Shown here: positions 1 to 13,429 of the stretch, in pieces | Numbering within the stretch: the first letter of the stretch is position 1 | Layout: every line of letters starts with the position of its first letter | DNA from: Gentiana macrophylla | Lineage: Eukaryota > Streptophyta > Magnoliopsida > Gentianales > Gentianaceae | Direction of reading: 5' to 3' | Assembly (NCBI GenBank): GCA_026214975.1 | Contig: JAOBSW010000802.1 | Coordinates: 62,001 to 126,000, forward strand | Length of the DNA stretch: 64,000 nucleotides | The notes under the pieces: model-generated | Database searches by the model: none | What the model was told of the DNA's origin: nothing | What the model saw: the letters and a program-made list of their open reading frames with translations, nothing else | Program-made: the position numbers and the translations under genes

Positions 1-2168
1 GAGCCAAAAGAGCATGTAGAGGACCATTGTTAATATGCATCTTAGAGATAATGTCTTAAGGGTGTTCTTCTTTACTTTATTTTAGACACTTAATATGTTA
101 CAATATATGGATAAAGAAGTATTGGTTGCAAGAAGATGCACACACGCTCAGAATCCAGAATAGTTAGCTGATGTGATTCAATTGTGCTGATATGCTTAGC
201 TGAGTGAAGAGTTTAGCTGAGGAAACATACTTTAGCATAGCATACTCCAACTAAAGAACGCAAAACCGAACTTAGAAAGGTTCAGAATCGCTTGTAAATC
301 GTCAGAATCGATTAATGAGGAGTGTCATCTATAAATACTTCATCATCAGTCACATTGTAATCATCTTGTTCGTTTCTTTGATTAATTAGAATTCCGCATT
401 TGATTTTGTCTTGTGTTTTCAATATCATCAATTTCAACACCATCTTTTATTTCTTTTGGGGGATGTGTCTCTAAGTTGACACTTCCTTTCACATTAGATT
501 TTGTTTTCCTTTGTTTAGTACTTGTGACATTAGAGTAGACTAGTTGTTGGCATTTTAACATTTTCATCCGCGGATTGGAGATTTGTGTACGTGGTATTAT
601 GATTATGTATGTATCTTTATGGTTATGGAGTTGTAGTGGACAATTGGATATATACTATTGGCTAAGCGGTAGGGCCCGCCGGCTCAACTGTGGTATGCTG
701 ATCGGATGTCATCTGTTGTTGCATATTTTAGATTTGAGTCGGGTCAATTTTATTTATATATTGTTGCTTCGATTTTTGTGCTGTTCTCATTATATTCTTC
801 CGCTCTTTAACGTATGATACAATTATCAAGTGAGACTAACGTGTTTATTTGGTAATGAGTTGAGCACATGTTAATTAACGGTCTATTACATTTTATTCTT
901 GCATATGAAACAAGTGGTTACAATAAACGTTACTCTAAAATAATGGTAGTATCCCCTAAAAAATTTTGGTAGTAAATACAAATTCTATGTTTTTAATGTT
1001 GTATAGAATGTAATAGAGAGTTTGATACGATCACCTTTTATATAGATTGTATAAAATAAAAATAAAAAAAAAAGTTAAATTGTGGTTTTTAAAACCGTAA
1101 AACAAAGAATGAAATTAAGTCTTTGTTAGACTTTGGGACACAATACCGTTAGTCTTGATGATGTTAGGTCTTATGGGAACAACTTTTTTATTTATTTTTT
1201 CTAATTTTTATGGTTGTGACCAAGATTCACAGGGTTGGGTCGGACGCATCAACAAATAATTTTGATGATTTAATGCGATTTACCAAATGTTATTTTTACT
1301 TATATACTCCAGGGTTTCTATTTAACTATCGCGGTTGTAAAAAACACACATATTAAGGAAAGTAGTTAATATTTTGACTTAATATCAAAATGACAATAAC
1401 ACTCTTTCAATATAATTAATACAATGTTGTTTTCAGTTTCTCACCTTTTAAAAAATAATGGTAAATATAGAAAAATACAATAAATAATTCTTTAGAAATA
1501 TAATTACGACAAATAAAAAAGAATTTATATTTTTTACGACTACGACAGTTAAATAGGAACGGGTGGGAGTACTGTTTAAAACAAAAATGATTCTTTTTGT
1601 TTGGTGCCCTTTTGTTTTAGAGCTGTTACATTAATTGCATCTCAATACTCACTAATGGTATATTAAAAATAAAAGAAATTGTTATAAGACCAAGTGACCA
1701 TCCTTTAAAAGAAATAAATAAATATATATAAAATAAAATAAAATGAAAATGTAACAGAAGCTGAAAACAAGAAAAAGACTCTAAGTTGTCGTTTTCACTT
1801 AGCTCAGCAAATTGCAGGCAGGGATTTCAAAATTATGATATGGTAGCAAATAATATAAGTTAATGGAAAGACGGTTTCTAATGTTGTGTATTGAAAGGAC
1901 TAAGGCAATGTAGATGAAACATTGTTATGTCTAAGGACTAAGTAATCAACATAGGTCTTTGACATGAACAATAACAAACACTTAGGTTGATGCTGCTGAA
2001 ACGGCCATTCCGACGCAACGAATGATACAACCTAGATTACATCAGTGGTCATCATGAATGTATATCAATAATTAATGATCATACATGATGATTAATGATG
2101 TAAGACCGGGTTGTGTAATTTTTCCCTTATGGCTTTATCCAAGTTGAATAGGTCATGTGGATCTAAAA
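1..2168. other. AT-rich intergenic region, possible LTR remnant near 110-440
   Basis: No convincing coding sequence is visible; the two short reading frames at 382-567 and 575-817 have no recognisable motif. A TATA-like TATAAATA at about 331 followed by T-rich sequence is reminiscent of a copia LTR promoter/R region, but no matching second LTR, PBS or PPT is seen, so the remnant call is weak. The rest is AT-rich with short homopolymers. Confidence 0.3.
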
Positions 2169-2373
2169 ACTTAGAATATTAGAAGTAGATCAAAATGATT
2201 TTCATTGATTAATTGTGTTCCACCATTACACACATATATCATAGTCACTCCTAACAAACTTGATCTTATCTAAAGTGTAAACCATACACTTGTCACTAAT
2301 CTAGATAATCAACACAACTCAGCTCATAATACATATTAAGCTCAACTCATACATTAACCCTTAAACCTTAACA
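2169..2373 (-). repeat. 3' LTR of the copia element
   Basis: This 205-bp direct repeat is identical to 23171-23375 except at two positions. In element sense it begins TGTTAAGG directly after the polypurine tract. Its short length fits Ale/Retrofit elements. Confidence 0.93.
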
Positions 2374-2387
2374 GCCCCCCTCAAGCT
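2374..2387 (-). other. Polypurine tract of the copia element
   Basis: In element sense a GCTTGAGGGGGGC run lies immediately before the TG of the 3' LTR, the expected place for plus-strand DNA priming. Only position and purine richness support it. Confidence 0.75.
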
Positions 2388-5206
2388 AAATGGGGAGTAG
2401 TCCACATTGAGGTTGGTTCTTGATGTAGTAAACTGCAGTCCAGTGACAGGCTTGGTTAAACAATCAGCCAGTTGGTCATAGGTGGAGACATGGTGGACTT
2501 GAGGATTCCCAGCTAGAACATGATGCCTGATGAAGTGACCATCTATCTCTATATGCTTGGTTCGTGCATGGAAGACAGGATTCTGAGCCAAAGATTCTGC
2601 CCCTATGTTGTCACTGTAAAGACAGGGTTGTGCAGGCAATGTGATATGCATTTCTTTCAGTAAGGACTTCAACCAGAGTACTTCAGCAGCAAGATGAGCA
2701 AGAGCTCTATACTCAGATTCAGTAATGGAGCGTGATACAACCTATTGCTTCTTAGATGACCATGAAATGAGAGAATCTCCCAGAAATACAAGACTCCCGA
2801 CTCGACTTTCTGTCAAAGGATTGCGATTTCACGTCGAGATCGGCAAACCCTCGAATCTGTTGTCTTCCTGTAGCCTTAAAGACCAAGCCTAGATGAATTG
2901 TTCCTTTAATATACCTCAACACTCTTTTGAGAGCCTTCCAGTGCTCCTCTGTGGGTGAATGCATAAACTGTGACAGTGTATTGACAGAAAAAGACAGGTC
3001 TGGCCTAGTGAATGTCAGATATTGGAGGCCACCAATGGCACTTCTATAAGGAGTAGGATTTTGAAGAGGAGTGCCTACATCAGGCCTGAGAATCTTGCCA
3101 GAAATCATTGGGGTAGGACAAGGATTCACATTGGACATGTTCATTTTGTCAAGCAGCTACAGAGCATATTGCTTCTGAGATAGGATGAGAGCATCACTTG
3201 TCCTATAAACCTCCATACCCAGAAAATGAGAGATTGGACCAAGATCCTTCAGTGGAAATTTTGAGTTTAGAACTGTCACAAACCTTTTTATGGCTTCAAC
3301 TGAATTACATGTGATGATAAAATCATCTACATACACCAGAACATAGACCAGAGTAGTGTCATATTTGAACACAAAAAGAGAGGAATCTGAGATGGACTGT
3401 TTAAAGCCCCACCTGAGGAGTTGTGTCCTCATTTCCTCAAACCAGGCCCTAGGGGCCTGTTTCAGTCCATACAAAGCCTTATTTAAACGACAGACATGAG
3501 TAGGTTTTGTGTGATCAACAAACCCTTCTGGTTGTGACATAAAGACAGTTTCATGAAGAGTGCCATTTAAAAAGGCATTGTTTATATCTACCTGTTGAAT
3601 TGGCCAGTGCTTCTGAACTGCCAGAGACAATACAACTCTGATTGTGGAAGACTTTGCTACAGGGCTGAATGTCTCTGTATAATCCACTCCAGGCTGTTGA
3701 TGAAAGCCCTTGGCCACCAATCTGGCCTTATGCTTTAGGACACTCCCATCTGGCTTCAACTTCAACTTATACACCCATTTGTTCCCTACTATGTGCTGTG
3801 AGGGATATGCTGGGACCAGATCCCAAGTATGATTGTCATATATGGCTTTATACTCCTCCTGCATAGCCTTTGACCAGTGTGGATCTGCTAAAGCATCAAC
3901 AACTTTTGTAGGCTCAATATGACTCTCCTGTTTCTGTGCCAGACCACTGAACCGTTTAGGTTTGAAAATTCCACTATTTGACCGTGTCTGCATTTGATGA
4001 ACAGTTGCCTCAGGGGCACTTGTCTGAACTTGCTCAGGCTGAGGTTCAATGTCTGGTGAACTCTTACTAGAAAAAGAGTCTGATATATGACCTGGTGGAG
4101 ATGCAAGTGGAGATGCAGGTGTAGGAGTAGGACTGGGGTAAGGTGAAGTATGTGCGTGTTTAGCAGTCCCTGTATCCTCTGTTGGTGAGGCCTCTAAATT
4201 GTCTGTATCAGGATCAAGGAAGGACAGCACATGGTACTTGTTGAGGGAAAAACCAGTATTTATGTTGTTTTTGGAGACATCAGGTGTAGGAGATTCTGAA
4301 CAGGTAGTATATGTGTTTCTATGTGGGAAGACAGACTCATTGAAGTTGACATCCCTGGAGATATAGATTCGGCCTGAGGGATCTAGACATATGTAACCTT
4401 TGTGGTGAGTGCTTAGGCCAAGGTAGGTACATTGCTATGAGTGGTACTGGAATTTGTGTGTGTGTTAGGGTCTTAAGAGAGGGTAGCAGGCACACCCAAA
4501 GATCATACAGTTTTGATAGGTTGGAATCTTGTTGTGCAAGGTTTCAAAAGGAGATTTGTGATGTAGGACAGGGGTTGGAAGGATGTTGATAAGATGGACA
4601 GCATGTTCAAAACTGTGCCAGCAGTATTTCATAGGAAGATTAGCTTGTGCTAAAAGAGTTAGGCCTGCTTTTGATGATGTATCTGTGCTTTCTTTCAATG
4701 GTACCATTCTGAGGGTGTGTGTGTGGACATGGATGTCTAAAATGAATGCCAAACTGACTGAGGTGAGGTTCAAAAGACCTAAACTCTCCCCAGTTGATCA
4801 TAGCTTGCTTGATTTTAAGACTAAACTGGTTTTCTACAAGAGTTTGAAACTTGAGAAAGGCATCTAGTGCTTCAGATTTGTACTTGAGTGGATATATCCA
4901 AGTGAACCTACTATAATTATCAACAAAGGAGATAATTGATAGATTTAACAGGGGAGGGACCTCATAAGTCTGTATGAATCAATTCAAGAGGTGCATTAGA
5001 CACAGTAGTAGAAGTAGAATAAGGGAAAGAGTGTAATTTCCCTAACTGGCATGCTTCACAAAAAGGAAAGTTTTCATTAACACTGATAGATTGATTACAA
5101 GATTTCAAAACATGTTGCAAAACCCTCACAGAGGGGTGGCCTAATCTTCTATGCCATAGTTCTAAGGACTTGGCAGGACTAGCTAAAAAACTAGATTTAG
5201 GAGTGG
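2380..5206 (-). pseudogene. Copia pol, 3' part: integrase C-terminal part, reverse transcriptase, RNase H
   Basis: Reading right to left, 4465-4773 carries the distal integrase core. 3157-4230 carries the linker and reverse transcriptase with the copia hallmarks VAKGFHQQPGVDY, QVDINNAFLNG, LYGLKQAPRAW and YVDDF, the last holding the catalytic aspartates. 2752-3144 carries the RT/RNase H connection (TRPDLSFSVN, RYIKGT). 2361-2672 carries the RNase H C-terminus (SDNIGAESLAQNP, HIEIDGHFIRHHV). The frame breaks near 2750-2860, where the usual GFADADWA region is garbled, and again near 4250-4460. The upstream end is physically cut off by the gypsy insertion, so this half cannot be translated with its gag. 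Some frame breaks may be sequence error, since the LTRs are almost identical. Confidence 0.9.
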
Positions 5207-5211
5207 CTGGA
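5207..5211. repeat. Left target-site duplication CTGGA of the gypsy insertion
   Basis: CTGGA occurs directly before the element's left end (TGACG...) and again directly after its right end (...ATCA) at 21520-21524. A 5-bp duplication is the norm for LTR retrotransposon integrases and fixes both ends to the base. Confidence 0.93.
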
Positions 5212-7336
5212 TGACGTGGCCTTTTCTAGTGCTAATACCAGTCCTTAACCGACAGTGTATCGGGTCAAACTGTAGTGCTAGTATGGTGAGTCAGAGTATC
5301 GTATCCTCAGGGAACTTTGTAATTCTTCTAAGTGTGGTTAAACACCAAAGAGCTATTATTAACTCGATCTAAATCGCAATTTTATCACACAGATCACTAC
5401 TATTCTAGTTAACACAAAATAAATACGTAATTTAATAGTTATTCTAATATAATATATATAGATATATAAATATATATAGATGTACATAAATTGCAAAATA
5501 TATATATAGATATAAATATATAGGTACCAAGATATTAATAGATAATTTTAGAGAACTGGCCAAAACTTATATAATTGGTTTATACGATCTTTTCGATTAA
5601 TTGAAATGTGTTCGATCTCTCCTTTTATTTTAGGTCCAATTGAGTAAATGAAACGGTGCACTCCTGAGGTAAACAATTCCTCCTCACATGAGTGTATGAA
5701 ATTGTCATATGTCCATTGTCATCACCCAAGATCCACAATCATTACGGTAAACTAATTAATCTAAGCAGGTCCCAGTACAAATCTACCTTTAGATAAAAGG
5801 AGTCATTCCGTTCGTCAAGCGGTCAATTTTACTTTAAAGGCTCCGGTTGTCAAAGCCGGACGATTCAACTTTCGGTTTAAGTTTCAATTAAGCGATGATT
5901 TAACATTATTACGATCTCGAAAGTACAAATTATAATAAAATTCATTTCTCCCAAAACAAATTTACCCCGGTTAGAAATCGGATTCCGTTATCACGTTGTT
6001 CACACGGCCAATTTTACCCTCCGGTTTTCTATCTTTTATTTCATATCCACGACTACGAGGCGTCAATTCATAATTAGATTATGAATTCCTCAGATCTATT
6101 AAATATGTCAATACGAATATGATCAAAATAGAAAAAGATTCAATTAACTCAATTTTAGTCATTTTAACTTAACAACATTTCTTTAACGAAAAGATCGAAA
6201 TAAAACCGATTACATAGTTTTGGCCAGTATTATATTTAGCCTAAAAACATTATAACAACGAAAAATACAAAAACAAACATAAATACTTAAGAAAAGTTAC
6301 CCTCGAATACTGCAATTGATTCGTAAATCGTATCTTCCGGACATTACAACTTCTTTAGCAAAACCGACTTCCGAGATTTTCTCGAGCATTACAACGATAC
6401 TAAAACTACATTATTACGGCGTAAGGCCTTATTTACTACTACTACTAAAAAAAGAAAAGAAGAAGGAGATATATATATATAGACTGTTATATATATATAT
6501 TTGGTACATCTCAACGCTGCTGCAAATGAGCTCCTTATATAGAAAAAACTTCCAAGGCCGGATCGGTCCGGACTAATGATGATCCCCACTAACTTGATCA
6601 TTCCAGCATGTGCGTAGGAGATATTATTTTTATATATAATTATTAAACTTCTAAAATTCATATCTCGAGTTCTGGACCTCCAAAAATTGCAAACGAAATG
6701 CCAAAATTAAGATCTCGAGAAACTCTACAACTTTCATGAAGGACTCTTCTCCAGATAACGCTTTTTTGATGACCTCGTGTTCCTCCGAAGCTTTTACGGG
6801 ATTTTTTCTTAATCCAAGTCGATTAGCCACTTGATCATTTGTTTAAGTTCTAGACCTCCAATCTTCATAATTTAAATTGCATTGGAACACTCTCGGAAAA
6901 ATCTACAACTTTTGTGAAGAACACTTTTTCTGAAAATATCATTTTGATGAGCCATTCGTTTGTCGAAGATATTTCTCTATTATTACTTATCCAGATTGAT
7001 TGGCTATCATTCACTTAAGCCTATTCAATTGACCATTTAAACTTGTGGCACTTTCTAAATCATTCCAGAGATATGATTAAACTTCAATATGTTGATTCTC
7101 GGGTCTTGGTTTATAAATCCGCAATAAAACATCACAAATACCCACGTAAATCGACATTTATTACTCCGATTTACTAAAATCGGTACAAAATTACAATTTT
7201 TTTATTATTATTATTACTAAACACTCTAAATTATAAAGACTAACACTTTATACCATAATTTCATATATTTTATATAGAATTCGTTGATAAAACATAATAA
7301 TATAACGTATTTTTAATCATATAAAATAATACATCA
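5212..7336 (-). repeat. 3' LTR of the gypsy element
   Basis: This 2125-bp repeat is collinear with 19417-21519. In element sense it runs TGATGTATT...GGCCACGTCA. Relative to the other LTR it has a 21-bp deletion near 6562, between two GGCCGGA repeats, and many 1-3 base changes concentrated at CAG, CTG, CGAG and CG sites. A short reading frame at 6316-6576 recurs in the other LTR only because the LTRs match; it is not a gene. Confidence 0.95.
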
Positions 7337-7358
7337 ATTATTCTCCCACTTAGCTTTT
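7337..7358 (-). other. Polypurine tract of the gypsy element
   Basis: In element sense AAAAGCTAAGTGGGAGAATAAT directly precedes the TG of the 3' LTR. An AAGTGGGAG core adjacent to the LTR is typical for plant gypsy plus-strand primers. Confidence 0.75.
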
Positions 7359-7771
7359 GATCGTCCTCGAGCAAAAATAAGCGGTAATAAAAGATAGTAT
7401 AATTTTTCAGATTATAATATACTTTGTCAATATTATAAATATATTATCTATCTTAATTTAAAATCTTAAGAGGACAGAAAGAGTATATAACTGAAATAAC
7501 TTAAACATTAAATATTATTTAGATGAAATTATATATGTAATACTTAAGAAGTATAAATAAAATATCAGAATTATTTTTAATCGCAACTATTATGAAATTC
7601 TGGAATCGGAAATTTCAGTAAAGTAATTGAAAAAAATGGCTTATAGAGTTTAGGTTCAAGATGTTGGTTAATCGGAAAAGGAAATCAAAAAGAAAGAGAG
7701 ATAAATAAATCGTCATTTAATCTACATCTTCATATTTTTGAAAAAACATATTCTTAGCATCTTTTTTTTGA

Positions 7772-7802
<31 letters not shown>

Positions 7803-9100
7803 AGAGATTAAGAACTAAAAGCGTGAGTGTGTGTAGAAAATCAAACTACTGAGGCATTGCTTCATCAAGATTGATCGGAGTACTACTCTTTCGATCGAAA
7901 ATTACAAGTCCGGTTTCTTAAACTTGTAATAATTCCGAGATCTTATGATTCAACTTTTCCTCTTTCAATTTATCTTGTGCCTTCATTCCCAAAGAATAGG
8001 ACATTTCGTGATAATACCCTAGCTGGACTACTATCATCAGGCAATCGGGAGCTTAATTACCTCATAGTGGTATAGGACATTTCGTGATAATACCCTACTC
8101 ACTCCAATCATTGGTAGCTACATCCGATTTGTTCTTTTTATTTTTAAGTTGTTAATCACGAGATAAGGAAGATAACGATATTTGATTAATTCACGTGTAA
8201 ATATGGTGCTTCGTTCTTAATTAATATATCCGAACTTATTACCAAAATCGGCTATGTTGCAAGTGTCATGAGGTAAGATCGAATATACTACTACTTATCT
8301 AATTTTTCCAATCTCAGCATATACCAAAATTTAGCTTTTACGTCACCATCTCTTTTTATAAGTACGTACAAACTTGCGGTATTTCAAGGAAATGTAGACC
8401 AAAATAGCTAAAGCTCGGTTATTTAATCACAATTGACAATTTCGAGTGAGGTCTTGATCACTCTAATCAAGGTGAGGTGAGGTTATTTATTATAGTTATA
8501 TTTTGTGGTGCCAAAAATCAATAAACTTAATCCAATTCCAAATTCATAATTCGTATTGAAAATGATTCTAAAAAATTTTACTTATAAATATCAATCATAC
8601 TTATATAATTTTATAAAAACAATATCTAATATTAATTACTCCATTATATAAACTTAAAATCTTCTTAAAATCTAAATTAGACATATAATATAATTTTTTT
8701 TTTTTTTTTTTTTTTCGAAAATTTTAATGAATTTTCTAACCTAACTCTACTCCCCACTTACGAAGTGGCATCGTCCCGATGTTCAATAAGTAGTAAAGAA
8801 GTAGGTTCGAAAATAAAATTAAAATTATCTATCAACGTTATTTTTCCGATTTTATTTTAGCGTATACTAATTATATCATTAAATAAAAACAAACAACAAA
8901 AAAAACTAAGACATATATATATTAAACAAGATACATTAGTACAAACTTAACTAAAGAACTTCAAACTTAACTTAATTTAACTTATTAAAACTTAAATATT
9001 ACTAACAAACCACTAACAACTCTCTAGATAGTAGACGAACAACCCGGTGTATCAACCGGTAGCAATCCAAACCGACTATCTCTAGACGGAAAAATTTCAT
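7359..9100. other. Non-coding 3' region of the gypsy element
   Basis: AT-rich sequence with long T runs (about 7782-7801 and 8694-8715) and no supported coding frame. A 25-base direct repeat (ATAGGACATTTCGTGATAAT plus ACCCT) occurs at about 7997 and 8072. It lies between the accessory ORFs and the PPT and may represent element 3' untranslated sequence. Confidence 0.5.
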
Positions 9101-9112
9101 CCGTCTCGGCTC

Positions 9113-9850
9113 TTACTCCATTCGAGAAGAATACACAAACCGTGATATCATCCATGAATTAGGCATAGGCTTTCCCCTACTACCTCTCGTGATCGCAAAC
9201 TCCAACACTGTCCTTTGAATCAATATACCCCAATCAACAAATACACCGAATGCCAAAGCAAAAAGTAGAAGCATTTCATTCTCAGTTAAACTTCCAAAAT
9301 CCCAGGTGGGATAAACTCGAGAATTTATAAAATGCTTCCACGCCTTTAGATGTGGAAGTAAAGCTCGTGTTGACATGTCGTGATTTGTATCAAAAAGCGG
9401 GAACAGACATTGGAATGACTCGTGTACTTTATTCAAATGATTATAGGGATTTTGTAGTCCCCATTGCATTTCAAAATGTGGCATCGTGGCGGTGGAATTT
9501 CAAAGATTTGATTGATAATGAGATGAAGAGAGGAACGACCACTCCTCTTACTAGAACAATCTGAGTGATATCGATCATAGATGTCGTCATAAGCGCGAGA
9601 ATAAAATTCTCGCACTATCGAGACATTTACCCGTCCTCTCGTGTCTTGACAAATTTTTTCCAACCAAAACTTGAATGATAGTTTTTCCCCATTGATCAAG
9701 CTTATCTAAATTTAAACCTTTCTCCAATAGGATTGGAGAATTTGCAAACGATTATGTAAAATGATATTCTCATTAGAAGCTTGAGATTCGGATGATCCGG
9801 TGTATGAGGCTCGTAAGAATTAACCGATGGTGAAGAGTGGTTCGACATTT
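9113..9850 (-). pseudogene. Athila-type accessory (env-position) ORF, copy B, degenerate
   Basis: Two overlapping minus-strand frames (9433-9699 then 9113-9484) read as one protein with a frameshift. The first carries a VNVSIVREFYSRAYDD segment. The second carries AWKHFINSRVYPTWDFGSLT and VFVDWGILIQRTVLEF. These align with the copy at 10756-11670 (AIKRFISHNLYPSR, VRVDVGKVMFKRIFES), so both belong to the putative plant transposon protein family found downstream of integrase in Athila elements. The function of that family is unknown; position suggests the env-like slot, but no signal peptide or membrane segment is evident here. The frame is broken and no start codon can be fixed. Confidence 0.6.
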
Positions 9851-10417
9851 TAAAACTTGATAAAAAGTGAAAGAAATACGATTTAAGTTAGATAGACGAG
9901 TGAAAGAATGAGCATTTGTTGCTCCAAATTTTACTTCTATAAATAGATGGTAAAATTATACATACGTGGTTTGCATTAGACAGACTCTAAAATGACTCAC
10001 CTTACATTCTTCACGGCCCGGTCCGAAATATGCCGGCTCGGTCCGGCCTCATCTTACTTTACTTGAGGGACGGTGAAAGACAACTTGTGTTTTGTTTTTT
10101 ACTTCACAGGTGTAACAAGGCTTCCACTTGCCTTGAAGATATTTTGATAAACGTTGAATTAATTCATCCACCTTGATACGGACGGATAAAATGACACATT
10201 AGTTATATTTTGAAAACGACTCAATAATGATACAAAATTATTTTTGTGATTTTTATAGTTTATAAAAACTAAACGATCTAGAATGCAAACCAAATTTTAA
10301 TAAAAACGATTGTAAAACTAAACGAAAAATAAAAACCAACCAATATCTAAATGACAAATGTCGAATAAAAAGTGCAATAAAAATGTGTAGTAAACATGTT
10401 TAATCAATCATTAAAAT
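9851..10417. other. Spacer between the two accessory ORFs
   Basis: AT-rich with no coding frame, except a GC-rich block at about 10013-10047 containing CGGCCCGGTCCG ... CCGGCTCGGTCCGGCC. The same paired palindromic motif also occurs at 12301 and in the 5' LTR at 20723. Confidence 0.5.
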
Positions 10418-11830
10418 TCAATCTTCATCATAATCTTCCTCCGGATCAACTTGAAAACTCGAACTTGGAAACGACTGAGAAGCTGATGGATGAGCTGAAG
10501 TCGTGGTCCTGACTGAACTATCAAGACCCATCGAACTCATGCCAGACGTGACATGTGCATACTCAGTGAATCCTCCCCAACTCGACATCGCTGGTCTCTG
10601 AACACCTGTCGAAAATACACCTGCCCCACTAGATTGGCTTCCAAAAGGATATGACGATGGATGAAAGCTCGACTGTGGTGGAATAGGTGTTTCCCAACGT
10701 GGTAAGGTATATGGATCGATCGACAAGGTGGATAGGCGGGATCATCAAAGTAGGATTACGAAGCAATCGCCGTTCCTTCTAAACCTCTACGAATATCATC
10801 ACACCATTTGCTAGTACTCTCAGCGAATAAAGCCACATTGGCTTGACCACGCGCAACATCGGTCACTAAAGATTGAAACATGTCATATGTGATAGTGTTG
10901 GAGAAAGGAGTTTGTTGAGGCTGACTAGAAAAAGATGGAAAAGAAGAAGATGTAAAACCGGTGGGAGTTGGCCGAGTTTGACGTCTTCTAAGCAAAGAGC
11001 TAATACTACCATCCGGAAGACTAGTCAAACTAGGTCCAATCGATTTCCATCGCCGAGATAACTTGTCATTAGGCAGGAATGGTACTCCCAACCTACGACA
11101 TAAATCAGAGATAAAACAAGGGAAGTAAAGATGACTCCCTGGTCTGGCGATGACAATACTCTCAAAAATCCTCTTAAACATGACCTTTCCAACATCCACT
11201 CTAACATCATTTACCATAGCCCAAGCGATACATACATCTTCCTTTCCAAAAGCAGTATGTTTACGAGAAGGATAGAGATTATGGCTAATAAATCTTTTAA
11301 TTGCCCTTAAACCTCTAAAAAGCAGTTCGTGTAATTAAACCGATTTTCAACCCACACCGCGGTCGGGTCAAAAGCGATCTGGCTCTCGAGGCGATCTGCT
11401 CAAAACTAGCAGGATCATCTAAATTATAGACTACCCTGTAATCCTCCTCATCGGAAAAACCTCAACTCCTAAAATTGCATTAAATGGCGGCAGGTTAAAA
11501 GGAATATTTCTCGCTCGTGAAGTACAGATTTCGATCGAGTAAGTCGTTCTTCCGACATAGTAGATAAAACCGAATAAAACTCGGCCTACTATAGTCGTGT
11601 TAATCTCACCTTCCTTCGTCGCTAAATCTAACCAACTGACGCCTTCTAAAGATATTTTTGACTTCATCACCTAAGTCATCCAAGTCTAATCCTTTTTCAA
11701 CCAGAACATCACACTTACTATAAATTTTTGTATACGCTTTCTTAGCCTCAGGTGATGCGGTTCTTTCAAAACTTACTGCTTCCTCCTCGGGTGATAAAAT
11801 TCATGTGCTACGACGACAGGAGTTGAAATT
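10418..11830 (-). pseudogene. Athila-type accessory (env-position) ORF, copy A, frameshifted
   Basis: In element sense the frames run 11670-11431, then a broken link, then 11217-10756 and 10726-10418. The first has a TTIVGRVLFGFIYYV segment equivalent to the VREFY motif of the family. The middle has VRVDVGKVMFKRIFES, FISDLCRRLGV and a C-terminal Ser/Pro/Gln-rich tail. Reading back from 11217 without an ATG extends the homology (KRFISHNLYPSR), so the ATG at 11217 is internal. The last frame is low-complexity Ser/Pro/Gly with an acidic end. This matches the putative plant transposon protein family of Athila elements. Role unknown; only its place after integrase suggests an env-like slot. Confidence 0.65.
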
Positions 11831-13238
11831 GGAATTTTGATTTTCTTTTTAGAGACTCTAGTACTCGACTCACCATTCTACGATATTGGTAATGCCAATC
11901 AACAACAAAAACAACAACAAAAACAAAAAAATTAATAATGTCACAACACAATCAAAATAGTTGAAATTAATCTAAAAATTACTTAAATTAACAACTAAAT
12001 AAACTAGATTATACCTTATAGTGTAAAAACGTTGAAAAGTAGGCCGGAAAAGTGTTAAAGTCGCGGAATGAATGGAGCTTGTTCTTGACCCTTTTTGAAT
12101 TTTCCACTTTGTTTTGAAGAGAGGAGATAGAATGATGAAGATATCAAGTAGTGGTGTAGTGTGAGATGAATTTTTGTGGAAGGAATTGAAAAAAATTCGA
12201 GTGGTGGGGTTTGGTGTGTGGGGGGCGGTTGTAAAGAAAATTAGGGAAGAAGAAGAAGAAGAAAAAGAAAGGTCCCCTCGCTTTTATGTTTTTGAGACTC
12301 GGACCGGTCCGGTATTAGGGCCGGATCGGTCCGTGAACAAATTTTTCTGTTTTTCGATTTTTTTTTATGATTTTTGAATAAAACTTATACAAATTCTAAT
12401 AAAACTTAATTAAAGTCTTAAAAATAAGTTTATAAAATTTTCTTAAAATAAAACTTGAAGGAACTTTTATAATTTTATAACAATTTATAAAAATTTAATA
12501 AAATCCTTATAACACTTTAATAAAAAGCTTATAAAAATTTAATAAATTTATATCAACTCTTATAAAACATCTAAAAAAAAAAAAAAAAAAACTTTTATAA
12601 AACTTTTATAAAACTCCTCAAATTTTATAAAGATCCAATTTTATGAAATTCTTGAAGTTATCTGAAAATTTTATAAAATAAAATAAAATAAAAGACTAAA
12701 CTTAAGGGTTCACGATTCTTCGATTTCTAAATCTTCCAAAGTTCGATATAACGCTCAATCAACCTAACTCCTAAAAACGAGGCATTTGAATTATCTCTCG
12801 GAATTCCATCGGGATTTTCGGATAACCACCTAATCGTTCCTTCCTAACAATATTCAAACACTCATCCAGGATTTGGTTGTGTTTTTCCCACGTCGTCAAC
12901 ATGTTCACTTTTTCCACAGATTCTCGCATCTCATTAGAAACTTTGCCCTTCTTTTATCGCACTTCTTGATGTTCCATTACATACTTCTCTTAATCTAATC
13001 TCTCTCAACAATTTCTTGTTTTGTTCAAAACTAAAGCTTCATAGAAAACGCGACATCTTTATCAAGGCCTAATTTCAAAAGTAAAATAAAACTCCTATTC
13101 TATCTAAAAGACATCCAGTTCTTTTACGCTCTATCCGTAAAAGATTTAAAAGAGTTTAAACATAATTAAAATTACGAAAAGTAGAGTAAAGATAGATAGC
13201 ACTTGGTATTTGGTGATTCCAGTTTCTCTGCTTTTTTT

Positions 13239-13272
<34 letters not shown>

Positions 13273-13429
13273 CAATTTGTCGGGGATCAATCAATAGCAT
13301 TATTTCTTCTTTCAAGTGGGATTCCTTCTCCTCCACAAATAACTTTACTCTGTGGCCATTGGCTATAAAAGTTGTATTTCCATCGATTAGTCCAACACTC
13401 GAGCTTTGTAAACCCGTGTTACTTTAAAT
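11831..13429. other. Low-complexity spacer between integrase and accessory ORFs
   Basis: No coding frame is supported. 12301-12334 repeats the GGACCGGTCCGG...CCGGATCGGTCCG motif of the LTR. 12370-12700 is dominated by TTTATAAAA-type strings, and about 13240-13273 is a T run of more than 30 bases. Confidence 0.5.

Noticed and set aside
6316..6661. Reading frames on both strands inside the gypsy LTR, repeated at 20483-20870
   Set aside because: Their repetition is explained by LTR identity; low-complexity peptides with no domain.
9352..9564. Plus-strand 70-codon frame within accessory ORF copy B
   Set aside because: Antisense shadow of the conserved minus-strand domain.
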